A stretch of DNA of 64,000 nt, from NCBI GenBank assembly GCA_947685225.1, contig CANTUV010000033.1, forward strand, positions 57,203,001 through 57,267,000, given 5' to 3'. The notes under the pieces are model-generated. The model saw only the letters and a program-made list of their open reading frames with translations, had not been told where the DNA came from and did not search any database. A program made the translations under genes and the position numbers. Within the stretch, counting starts at the first letter, position 1. The number at the start of each line of letters is the position of its first letter. Below are positions 37,201 through 45,700 of the stretch, piece by piece. The stretch comes from Garcia nutans (lineage: Eukaryota; Streptophyta; Magnoliopsida; Malpighiales; Euphorbiaceae).

Positions 37201-38660
37201 TGTTTCTCTCATATTTTGTTATATGTGTTACAAGTAAATCATAGTTTATTTATACAAATAAGTGACCAATCACAATCTAACGTGAGTTGGCATTCTGTTA
37301 GAGTGCTATATCTAAAATAACAGTACTGTTACCATACAAGAAAGACAAATACTATACTATACTTTTCACTGATCTTGAACTTTGTAGTTCAGTATTTCTT
37401 GCTAATATTTTTACTCATTTCTTCAATCCTCATAAAGAACCACCACTTACATAGATATCTCTTCTGCAGTTAATGAGCCATGTAAAATTGACGGTTGCAT
37501 CTTAAATTCTCAATTTAGCTCAATACAAAATATTTATAAGAAAATGAAATAATTTGGTGTCTCTCTTCATCTTATTTTCAAACACTGCATCAGTTGTCTG
37601 TTAGGTTCCTAATTGAATTATGTTTCTCGTCTATTATAGCCTCATCATTGCATGAATCCTTTTTTATGATTGCCATGGAAAGGAGAGAGGGCAAGCTTAA
37701 TCAGTTTTCTGCAAATATGATATACTTTCTTAATTATGTTAGATTGAATGTTACTTTTAATCGGTACCAATATTCTCTTGTACAGGTCAGGAGGCTTGCC
37801 TGTTGCAAGTATGAAAGAACCCAATAAACCCACCAAAAGTGATGATCAAGGTATAACCTCTACTCATTTACTTTCAAGCATACAGAATCTCCTATCAATA
37901 TTGTCACTTTAGTGGGAGCAATGACACTGTTAGTTACTTGATGATCACCAACTCATGGTTGCACTTGGTATATCACCCCACTAACTTGGTACATCTTAGC
38001 ACTTAATGATGTGGTAAATCCGTAAATATGATAAGAAATTTTGTCAATTATGATAGATAATGCAATTAATATAACTACTGGGACAAAACTTTTGGAAGTA
38101 AATGAATTTTACTTTTTTGTTCTCTTTAGTATCATTCAAATAACACAGGTTGTCATTTAGAGGCTTGAACTTGATGATATTCTGATACTTTGAAGGTCTG
38201 ATATTGATCTTTTAGGGCATGTATCCATGTTTTTAATCTTATTCTTGGTTAAGTCTTCTTTACATTTTGCAGACCATATGAGTTCCTTCTTCTCCAAAGA
38301 TGATCCAGAGATGCTCAAACCTCTTATTGTAAGTATCATATTATTCATATAAAGTTGTTCTGGTTTTTCTGTTCACAGCGCTTCTGCCTTCTCCTTGTCT
38401 CACTTATGCTTCCGCAGTCAGAGGATGCAACCCAAAGTGAAGTGCAGGTACACTATTTGAATTTGAACTGACTTTTTTTTTCCCTAATTTCTCTTTTATT
38501 TTCATAATCAACTGTTGATCTCTACTTTCCTTTTATTGATGAAGCAATCTGGTTCTTGTACTGCAATGAGTGTACTCAGCACCGATGTTTGATCATCTGT
38601 TTGATTCTTGGAGCAGCTGTAATTCTAGTCCTACTGGTTATCATCTGTGCAGCTATATAA
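31287..38660 (+). CDS. Small SNARE-like/coiled-coil tail-anchored protein, 6 exons, intron 2 carries a copia element
   Basis: Resembles a plant family annotated as syntaxin/t-SNARE-like. Exons: 31287-31498, 31997-32098, 37786-37850, 38273-38328, 38418-38447, 38545-38660. The N-terminal part (MSEQFLAIDSWIKEAQEVSR, then NKNLAQEH and KLFEVGVKLDRLETLLHNPP) is highly charged and helical. Exon 2 adds EDMKFRRELLSDYRLRTRT. The last exon encodes CLIICLILGAAVILVLLVII, a C-terminal membrane anchor ending at 38660. Exons 1-5 keep frame with GT/AG sites. The join from exon 5 to the anchor frame is off by one base with the only AG acceptor I can see (38543-38544). Spliced as written, the protein would instead end after about 15 unrelated residues. 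So the anchor may be lost here, or an unusual splice site is used. The 5-kb retrotransposon enlarges intron 2 but does not touch an exon. Confidence 0.7.
32364..32618 (-). repeat. 3' LTR of the copia element
   Basis: 255 bp and apparently identical to the 5' LTR, with CTGAT immediately to its left. The purine tract at 32619-32626 adjoins it. Confidence 0.97.
32619..32626 (-). promoter_or_regulatory. Polypurine tract
   Basis: On the minus strand GGAGGGGG lies between the pol stop codon (32627-32629) and the 3' LTR. This is the expected plus-strand primer site. Confidence 0.85.
32627..33605 (-). pseudogene. Copia RT (YVDD block) and RNase H, continuation in a second frame
   Basis: This frame carries the second RT catalytic block VLVYVDDCLITGPS right after the frameshift, then FTIKDLGHAKYFLGIE, the YRRLIGRLLYLSMTRPDI connection and RNase H. 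RNase H acidic sites appear in FCDADWASCANTRKSVTGY, SRSSAESEYRAMA and LHCDNKAAIHIA, followed by HTKHID-like RTKHIDIDCHVV. It ends at the TGA next to the polypurine tract. It lacks its own start and would be made only if the upstream frame were bypassed by frameshifting, or if the extra base is an assembly error. Confidence 0.9.
33579..37040 (-). CDS. Copia gag-protease-integrase-RT polyprotein, first open frame (interrupted in RT)
   Basis: The first ATG in frame is 37040 (MAITPEDLAMI). Domains in order: gag with the LLKGPNYLSWSRSMQ motif near residues 43-57; CCHC zinc knuckle CTNCKLGGHTVDNC near 282-295; protease site at about residue 412, which reads WIIDIGATDH where a D-T/S-G triad is expected; GAG-pre-integrase HARLGHVSPKRL and a CX2C pair; integrase core with Asp in HVDLWGP, Asp in RTDNGTEF and Glu in GVVERKHR; and RT beginning CKWVFRVKYNADG through QIDINNAYLHGS and SLYGLKQAGRQWN. 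The frame closes at 33579 just after a run of seven T (plus-strand A 33600-33606). The rest of RT, including YVDD, continues in another frame. No other stop interrupts the 1153 codons. Confidence 0.93.
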   Translation of the reverse strand: MAITPEDLAMIIAAINSKNVADDPYQTNNSDAPGFSLVSVLLKGPNYLSWSRSMQIALRAKKKLRFVDGTIKAPASDTPEYDRWLTADSMVVSWLLNAMAKEISDAFVFCKNAKALWDELKQRFGESNGPMIYQIEREIAGYRQGTDTVTEYYTKLKKKWDELLCLAPLPVCCESSAAITDYDNNRRLMQFLMGLGDEYDNVKNQVLLQDPLPSINKAYSMVMSVEKQREVQVGAASSTETAAVMMVKRNSNVYSGNNNAMSSGNNRSHYYTKKDDRKKEYCTNCKLGGHTVDNCFAINGYPGWFIELQEKRGVDVRRYHKANNVIQGAVNNVVQGAVAESPLQQLAQSSRGPDVSDKVVSDYIEFQKFLKARNSQAEADAGNIRDVKFAGTLLNSVITSIDFNCKDNWIIDIGATDHITPHLSFYDKVIQLNPPKTIRLPDNSTRIVTHIGNIMINRRIILYNVLYVPSFSCNLLSVSLLTRTCQLSVNSFPEYCLFQDLQTKEILGEGRVYEDLYFMTKDSFNKDGHCFSVASCDSHNRHLALLWHARLGHVSPKRLQYVDGITRCDYTDLMCSVCPVAKQTRIPFSTSKISSIESFDLIHVDLWGPYSVKSITNAVYMLTIVDDFSRFCWTYMLKSKTQVLHALKTFFSYVFTHYHKRIKYMRTDNGTEFVNNECSLFLQKCGTLHQRSCVYTPQQNGVVERKHRTLLNVARALLFQSKLPSKFWSELLLTATHIVNRLPAENLNWQTPYEKLHGKSVDYSYFKTIGCLCFATNTLPHKLKFDPRASPCVLLGYAQHQKAYKLYDLETQSILSSRDVVFVENQFPFHYSKPEAITNFSLPNCITEPDIPVSSFSSPNMQLVQPPSLTTIPDQPLEPMSFPEIMRHDDTQPILESQVSENDNPLAIIPHNLHPEPRRSTQTRNPPVWLNDFVTDNASRIHFTSSHSLFVAQIHKVSEPCNYNQAKNDMKWVIAMNNELAALEKINTWELTDLPINVHPICCKWVFRVKYNADGSVERYKARLVAKGYNQLLGLDYNQTFSPVAKIVTVRVFLAIAAAFQWPVHQIDINNAYLHGSIDEDIYMQVPPGYEKAKKGQVCKLQRSLYGLKQAGRQWNKELTASLITQGFRQSSNDNCLFTKGSGETFFSRFGLC
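37098..37113 (-). promoter_or_regulatory. Primer-binding site (initiator Met-tRNA)
   Basis: On the minus strand the bases right after the 5' LTR read TGGTATCAGAGCAAGG. This matches the complement of the plant initiator Met-tRNA 3' end, the usual copia minus-strand primer. Confidence 0.93.
37114..37368 (-). repeat. 5' LTR of the copia element
   Basis: 255 bp, TG...CA ends. It is apparently identical to the other LTR. Being on the minus strand, it is the promoter LTR. The CTGAT target duplication follows it on the plus strand. Confidence 0.97.
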
Positions 38661-38845
38661 TCTACCTACAGTTCCTAATTCCTAATGGTGTGCTATCACC
38701 AATTAACAGTTGCCGCTTCGTGACTTCAGAGGTAGTAAGCTACATTGAGTGGTTTTCTCAGCAAAGTCAATCTCCTATTTATGTATATATAATTTGTTTG
38801 CTCCTATTCCAAAAGCTTTCCTACAGAAAGAACAGAAAATAGACA

Positions 38846-39190
38846 ATGGCAATGACTCCATACTTTTTTAATAACCAATACATTCATTCTTATCTTTCAA
38901 GTTCTGGAATCCATTCAAGGACTTCCCTTCCTTCTCTCTTATCTCAAGAGACAAGAAGCTCTAGTATTGATCCCATGCCAATCTTCCAGGCCTTAGAAAA
39001 AGAGTTAACAAAGATTGAGATTGAAAATGATAGAGTGCTACAAATCTGCAGAGAAAGAAATGTTGAAGGATGCGAACGGCGCTTGGCAGAGTCTTCAGTG
39101 TAGCAGCAACAAGCTGTGGAGGAGGTTATTGCTGCTAGAGAATGTGAAGCTGGAGAATAGGGGATTTTCAACAAGTATGTATGTTGAGCA
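38846..39190 (+). pseudogene. Unrecognised charged coiled-coil-like fragment
   Basis: An open frame at 38846-39103 ends with a strongly charged helical stretch, FQALEKELTKIEIENDRVL then ICRERNVEGCERRLAESS, closed by TAG. The same frame continues past the stop as QQQAVEEVIAARECEAGE before another stop. The composition is unlike random AT-rich DNA, so this may be a relic of a gene exon or a fragment copied from elsewhere. It lies 3' of the SNARE-like gene and could lie in its 3' UTR. I do not recognise the family. Confidence 0.35.
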
Positions 39191-39615
39191 CAGTAAATTG
39201 AATGTGAGAATTTGTCTTGTATATTTTTATTTATTTATCTATTTATTTACTGTGTGAAATGAATATTTTATTGATGGGGGAAAACTAGATACAAGAGGAT
39301 AGCCCCTAAACAAAAACTAATAGAGGGGCATGAAACTCTGCGAAATTTATTGTTGCATTTGTATTTTCCTTTTCTTTTTTGAGCAGTGTGAATATGCTAA
39401 AAGATTTAGTTACAGTGTAGCCATGACTTTGTCTATCTTAAGTAGAAGATATAGGTATTCAAGGAAATATCGATATTTAGACACTGAATAAAATTAAAGA
39501 ACATATATTATGTATGCATACAATAGCAGTAATGAGCCTTTAGTCAAGTATTGAAGTCTAACACTAGTGAAAGCCAAATCTGGAGAAAAAAATGTATACA
39601 ATATGAAAGATAAAC

Positions 39616-41547
39616 TTATAATACTTTCAAAAGCTGTACTTCAAATATCAGAGGCTCATTTGCATGAGAGAAAAGGCTTCTTCGCGGACCAAACTGCAAC
39701 CAAAAACCATCTAATTAAAATAATTAATTGGTATGAATAATGTTTAAAGGGTGCTCAATAAACACAAGAATTAGTAGAGGGTTAACAAATGACCTCTTCA
39801 GGTAATGGTTTCAAGTTTTCATTTATGTACCCTACAGAAGGTGGTATCAATGCTCTTCTCTTTCCTGAGGATATGCAAAAGGAGAAAGACATTTGAGGAG
39901 TAACTTTCAATTGAAAAACATGCAGTACTTGGATATCAAGTTAAAGAATGGATTTTGACATTGTGAATCAATGTCTTTGCAATTACAACATACCTCCAAC
40001 TTTCATGCCGATTAAGACTTCTTTCAATCCCTTAATAATCTATCAGAAGGAGCAATTTATAATATTAACACATTTCTTGATAATAACCATGATTATAAGT
40101 TCAAAATTAAGATTATTTTTCATTAGCAAGATGATAATCTACACATCATTGGCTAGAAGTTCCATGATGTAATACCCACCTCTAGCACAAAGATGAAGCA
40201 ATTTAAGAAACTGAAAAGACATATATAAAATTTAGGATTCTGGCCGTATAGAGTGCTTCGCAGTCTCAGGATTCAGCAAAATTAGACAAACTAAAACTTG
40301 ATCATTAATCTACAGTGATAGCATCACTACAAGTCAAAATATCTTAAGGTGAAACAATAATTTCTTACATACCCTGTTCTCATCTAAAGCAAGTATGACA
40401 GGTGAGCCTTCCCCATTGAATTGGTCCACCGTGCTGCATTAAATGACAATATACTTAAAATTCAAAAGGGCAGTCCCCATTCGATACAGGATGATAAATT
40501 AAAAGAAACCCAATTACAGCATGAATTAGCTCAAACTATTCTTGAAAATAATACATATGCGAATTAAATCTGTGATGACAGCAAATTGAAATTAAACCTG
40601 TGAACAAAATATCCATTTGATCGGCGGCATACATAGTTTACTTCAACTAGATCTCCTTCCTGAGCTTCTGGACCTTCTCCTTCTATAATCTCTAGAAATA
40701 AAAACCAGAAAATTAAGTTATGTATTCCATGAATAAATGCTAAACTATGCCAAACAGCTTATTGGATATGGCCTTTGTAATATACATGAAACATTCACTA
40801 GTATAAATCATGCCAATAACTGCTTAGCAGGTATTACCAGATATAATTGTTCAGCTAAGATAATGTGTGAAACATTGTCTCTAATTCATTTAACTGAACA
40901 AAGGGTCTGTTTGATATTAACGAATTCTACAAATTTATAAAAAGCATTCATTTGTAAATCGCAGTTGAGGTGTTTGCTGCAATTGAAAATTCATTTAGAA
41001 TTTTAAATTTTGAATTCTATGAAGTTAAAATAAATACCTTGAATCCTCACCCCACTATCAAGCTTCAGTGTTCTGAAAACTTCAAATCCCAAACAAAATC
41101 TCATATGAGAACGACAATAATATAATATAAAAGATATCTTTTGATCAAATAAAATAACAAAAGAAAAGAAGTAAATCTGACACATACGACATTTTACCGA
41201 ATAACTTGAGGTTCTGTCATCTCCGGCAGTGGTGCAGCAAAAACAGGAGGACTAACGCATAATAGAATAGAATTGAATCCAATAGACTTCAATAGCACTC
41301 TTCTTGGAAATCTTTTTACTTTTAGCGAAGCAAATTGGCCATGAAACTCCATAGACGAAGCATCTCTTCTATTATTCTTGCTGATTTTTGTGCAAGAAAA
41401 TTACATTGTTAGTGAAATATTTTCAAATTTTGGCATTTAAATATAGTATAAAAAATAATTGCTTTCAATCTTGGAGACATTTATTTACCTTGGAGATTGG
41501 AGAACTGTAAGAAAGTTAAAGAGGGTTTGCAATGGAAGCCCTTCCAT
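39616..41547 (-). CDS. Thylakoid-lumen FKBP-type peptidyl-prolyl isomerase, 8 exons
   Basis: Exons on the minus strand: 41547-41489, 41380-41198, 41072-41038, 40691-40598, 40433-40373, 40039-39994, 39864-39794, 39693-39616. All joins keep frame and the product is 208 residues. The N-terminus is a bipartite plastid/lumen targeting peptide: a transit-like region, then RRVLLKSIGFNSILLCVSPP with a twin Arg and an ALA-type site at VFA/AP, suggesting Tat import. The FKBP domain follows: LKLDSGVRIQEIIEGEGPEA, EGDLVEVNYVCR, NGYFVHST, IIKGLKEVLIGMKVGGKRR, LIPPSVGYINENLKP and FEVQLLKVL. It most resembles the FKBP16-1 type, but subtype is uncertain. Such proteins assist folding or assembly in the lumen; enzyme activity is not assured in this subgroup. 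It is divergent from the ZDS locus. Confidence 0.88.
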
Positions 41548-42774
41548 TCCCAGTCTCAGAAGTTGATAACTGATAAGACATGGCTATCAAGAAGATAAAA
41601 GTAGAACATATCCTTGTTGGGCCTGTCCTACAAAAGTTGGCCACTTTCTTTTTGGGTACCCATTTTTTGGACTAACACGTGCCAAATTAATGGATATATA
41701 TATATTATTTCATAAAAAATTATAAAAATTAAGAATTATTATAAAAAAGGTTTTTAATTCATATACTTTTTTTTTTCTAAAACTCCATGAAAATATAAAA
41801 ATTTTAGAAAAAACACTTTTAAATTACTTTTTCAATATTATTTAAATGCGTTTTGCAAACAAACAATTATAAATAAGCTCATGACTTGTTTGGTTCATCC
41901 AAACAATCAATGTTTACACAGTTGCTTACTATACAATTAAAAATTAAAATCTTTTAATATAATAATTTTATTGGTTAACGATTAAAATTTTAAAAATTAA
42001 ATTTATTAATACTTACAATATTTAAAAAAAAATTCAGCACGTCAAGTTATAGTTTAATATTTAATTTTTTCTCTTCAATTATAATATTAAAAATAAAAAA
42101 TATTACATATTAAAGCAAAGAAGGCACGTGTCAGCCATTGGAATGAATGTTTAAGCGAGAAATTTGAGGGAACAGAGGTTAATGCAAAGAGAGTGAACGT
42201 GGTCCATTTCCTTCCTATGGAGAAAGAATGGAAAAAGATAAGGCCAATAATCAGCAGGAACCTGGCAACAACATTGCTTTTGTTACCTAGAAATGGCGAC
42301 ACGACACTCCATTCTCATGAAACGACATTAAACTATATATTAATTTAATAATAAAAATGCAACAACATTGTTCTCGTCTTCAATTTCATTGCTCCATTAT
42401 CGTTGTAAGTTGCAAATCCACCCAACCCATCAATGTGAATTTTCTTTGCCAACCCCATTAACTTCCAAAGAACACCCACAAAGAGAATCTTTAATCTTTC
42501 TCTAATGTTTTAATTTCCGGACAAATTTCTCTTACTCAAGCATCTTCTTCGCTCCATTTTCGAGATACCCTTCTCTTCTTTTTCTCTAACTCTTTGTCTA
42601 TTCTAAACTTTGGTTGTGTTGAAATTGACACTCCACTGATACAGAGGTAAATAGGGGGTTTGATTTTCTTGTTTTATACTTTCCATCTCTTTCTTTCTTG
42701 ATTGAAAGGGAGAGAGGAGAGAGGAATTGGGGTGGGAGGGAACTCTATATTATTGATTTCTTGTTTTTATAATT
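41548..42774. promoter_or_regulatory. Shared divergent intergenic region between FKBP and ZDS
   Basis: The two start codons face away from each other across 1.2 kb. Two perfect CACGTG G-boxes are present, at 41676-41681 (about 130 bp before the FKBP start) and 42125-42130 (about 650 bp before the ZDS start). G-boxes are binding sites for light-related bHLH and bZIP factors, and both products belong to plastids. A regulatory role is plausible but not shown. A 71-codon minus-strand open frame (42087-42302) matches nothing I know. Confidence 0.4.
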
Positions 42775-45700
42775 ATGGCTTCTTCCATTCCTTTTCCGGC
42801 AAATTCTGTTACTGGAGCCAGAAGCAAGTCTTATGGGTTCTGGCTCTCTGATAGTCGCCAGTCGGTAGCTCGGGCGGTTAGGACTCAGAGGTTGCTCTTT
42901 GTTCGGTCTTCTTTGGACTCGTTGGAAGTAAAAGTGTCTGATATGAGTGTTAATGGTACTTTTACTGTTCTGTTATTTGCTTTAATATTGTTCTTTCTTC
43001 TTCCAGATAATGGGTTTTCTTGTTTTTATTCTTGGAGTGGAGATGGTGTTTTATTTTTGTATATTGTTGGTATACCTAATTATAGATTCGAGGGTATTCA
43101 CCCTGAGCTTGGGTTTGAATTTAATTTGGATGTTGAGAATAAGTTGGTGGGTATGAGTGTGTGATATTTGCTGTTAAGTTTTGGTAGACCATAGACGTAA
43201 ACAGGAAATAATCTCTTGGGATGACAGGAAGTTGCTTGCTTAATGTTCAGTGGAATGTGAAATGTTTTTGGCTTTAATTTTTGCCCTGTGAAACAAGCAG
43301 AAAAGAACCTGCTGTAAAAGGATTTTTACTAGCATGCTATGCCATCTAAAAGAAACTCAATTACTAATCATATTTTTGTTGGTACAATATCTGAACTTCA
43401 TTTTAATCCTTTTAACTCCATCCTGTTAGTTCTGTCAGGAGAAGATCATGTAGCTGCTGGTACTTGCCAGCTAAAAGAAATTAATTGGTGGAGATTATTA
43501 ATATTCTGTTTGAAGGAATCAGAGATTCAAGAATGCAAGTTGAAAGTATCCCTAGGTTCAAATCCCAACTAAGTCATAAAACACATTGAAGATTATGAAT
43601 TTCTATAAAATGCATATGCATTTATTTAAGTTGGCAATTTTGTATGAGAATGCACCATTTTTATTTTTATTTTCATTCATTTGAAGATCAGAAAGAATTT
43701 TATGTTTTCCTATTGTTTTCTAACTGTGGTGGTTTTAGATATTACTTTTGTTTCTCCCCATGCATTGAATGGTATACTTTCCAGCTCCAAAAGGGTTGTT
43801 TCCACCTGAACCTGAACATTATAGAGGACCAAAGCTGAAGGTGGCTATTATTGGGGCTGGGCTTGCAGGGATGTCAACTGCAGTGGAGCTTTTGGATCAA
43901 GGTCATGAGGTTGCTCATCTTACTTTCAAGTGCCTTCTGATGCTATCAATGAATTCTTATCTATTTTCTTTTTGTGCATTTTGTGCAATATTTTTTCTTT
44001 CTAATCCCTTTTTGTTGATCTCTTATATATTTCCTAAAGAAATGCGAGTTCACAAACATAAACATTTCAAACCATGTACCACAAACATTTTTCATCATTT
44101 CTCATTTCTCTAAGCAAATATTGTTGTCTTTTTCCATAATTTTGCTCCATATAGAAGTTGCCCCAGTTTAATCATTTGAAAGAAGATTTTTTCTTTTTTC
44201 AGGTTGATATATATAAATCGAGGCCTTTCATTGGTGGTAAAGTCAGTTCATTTGTTGATAAACGTGGAAATCACATTGAAATGGGACTTCATGTTTTCTT
44301 TGGCTGCTACAATAATCTTTTCCGTTTGATGAAGAAGGTGAAGAATGTTTGATTGTTGCAATATGTTATTTTATGAATGAAGTGCTCTTATCTTTGCCCA
44401 GGAACAAATTTAAACCTGAAAACCCTTGTTTATTGACTTTGCATCTTGTTATTTCTCATGATGATAGTGTCCTTTTGTCAGTTATGAAGCCAGTTATTTT
44501 CAGGTTTTTAGAATAAAGATGAGAAGTACATGTTTTTATTACCTGCATTAGTGTGCTAAGGTCATGAAGGCGGCTGTTAGATTCCCAGTTGTGCTCATTT
44601 AGTGAACTAATATTGGTCCCCTTGTGTATCTAGTTTTACAATTGCATAATATGAAAACTTATTATTATAAGGGCATATGTTGTTTCTTTGTGGGCTCGGT
44701 AGTTCTTGTGCTATCTTTTGTGAATGATAAAGTTTTAAGAGCATGGATAATCACTGTCATAACATTACCAGGCCTAATAGTTAATTCTATTTGATTCCAT
44801 GATGGAAAATTTTCTATTTAACCTTCAGTTCACAATATAATTTTTCTATCCGTAAATGAATGATGTGCTTAATCACGATTGAGCTCTGTTGTCATGACAT
44901 ATTTTTGTCAAGTTCATGTTTGAAAAATCTGCATCATCTGTTGAGAATCAATATTTTCTTATTTAATGTAGAGAACTAAAAATTGTTGATCTCTAAACAG
45001 TTTTTCTTGAATCTCTACTTGAACTTAGGTGGGTGCAGATAAGAATCTACTCATGAAGGATCATACTCACACATTTGTAAACAAGGGGGGTGAAATTGGT
45101 GGTATGATTTAATGCTTGGTGTTTTGTGATCAAATGTCAACTTGTAATAGTTTCTCCTAGTTCAATATACCTTGCTTAATTAGTATGAAAGAATTTGTTA
45201 TCCTGTCATGTTAATCATTATTCCTTGATTAGTTTGACTTGGATTGCAGAGCTTTATTTTCGATTTCTGGTTGGAGCTCCATTACATGGGATTCGAGCAT
45301 TTTTAACTACAAATCAACTTAAGGTAATCTTAACTAATATAGGGTCCATCCTGGAAATTATCTGTATGTCCGTTTCTTACTGTGACACCAACTGAGTTTG
45401 GACTTGGGGCTGATAGTTGTGTTGATTATCTATTTCTTAGTTTGGCTGTAGCAATACTCTATCCAATACTATGTTCTTAAGTTAGATGTTCAATAAAAGC
45501 TATCACATGAGCATAAACATCACCTTTTTGTCAATATTAAATTAACCGCCCCATTGTTGCCTATCTATTGGTATTTTCTCCATTGGTTCCTCGATGGCCT
45601 ATGTCGCTTACTTACTTGCCTTAATCCCTCATATCTATGTAGCTTTTATGATTCTTACTGATACACTCCATAAGACTTTAAGGTATCTACTTGTCTTCTT

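Larger units (their letters stand above)
32364..37368 (-). mobile_element. Complete young Ty1/copia LTR retrotransposon, 5005 bp, in a gene intron
   Basis: Two 255-bp LTRs (32364-32618 and 37114-37368) begin TG and end CA. By base-by-base reading they appear identical. The element is flanked by a 5-bp target duplication, CTGAT (32359-32363 and 37369-37373). On the minus strand the 5' LTR (37368-37114) is followed directly by a primer-binding site for initiator Met-tRNA. A purine tract precedes the 3' LTR. The internal region encodes gag, protease, integrase, reverse transcriptase and RNase H in copia order. The small size and short LTRs suggest an Ale/Retrofit-type lineage, which is inference. 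It sits antisense in intron 2 of the SNARE-like gene. Identical LTRs imply a very recent insertion. Confidence 0.97.

Noticed and set aside
42087..42302. 71-codon minus-strand open frame in the FKBP/ZDS intergenic region
   Set aside because: No recognisable motif or splice partners. It lies in a promoter region with G-boxes.
43544..43572. B-box-like GGTTCAAATCCCA in ZDS intron 1
   Set aside because: No convincing A box at the right distance upstream and no cloverleaf, so neither a tRNA nor a clear SINE.
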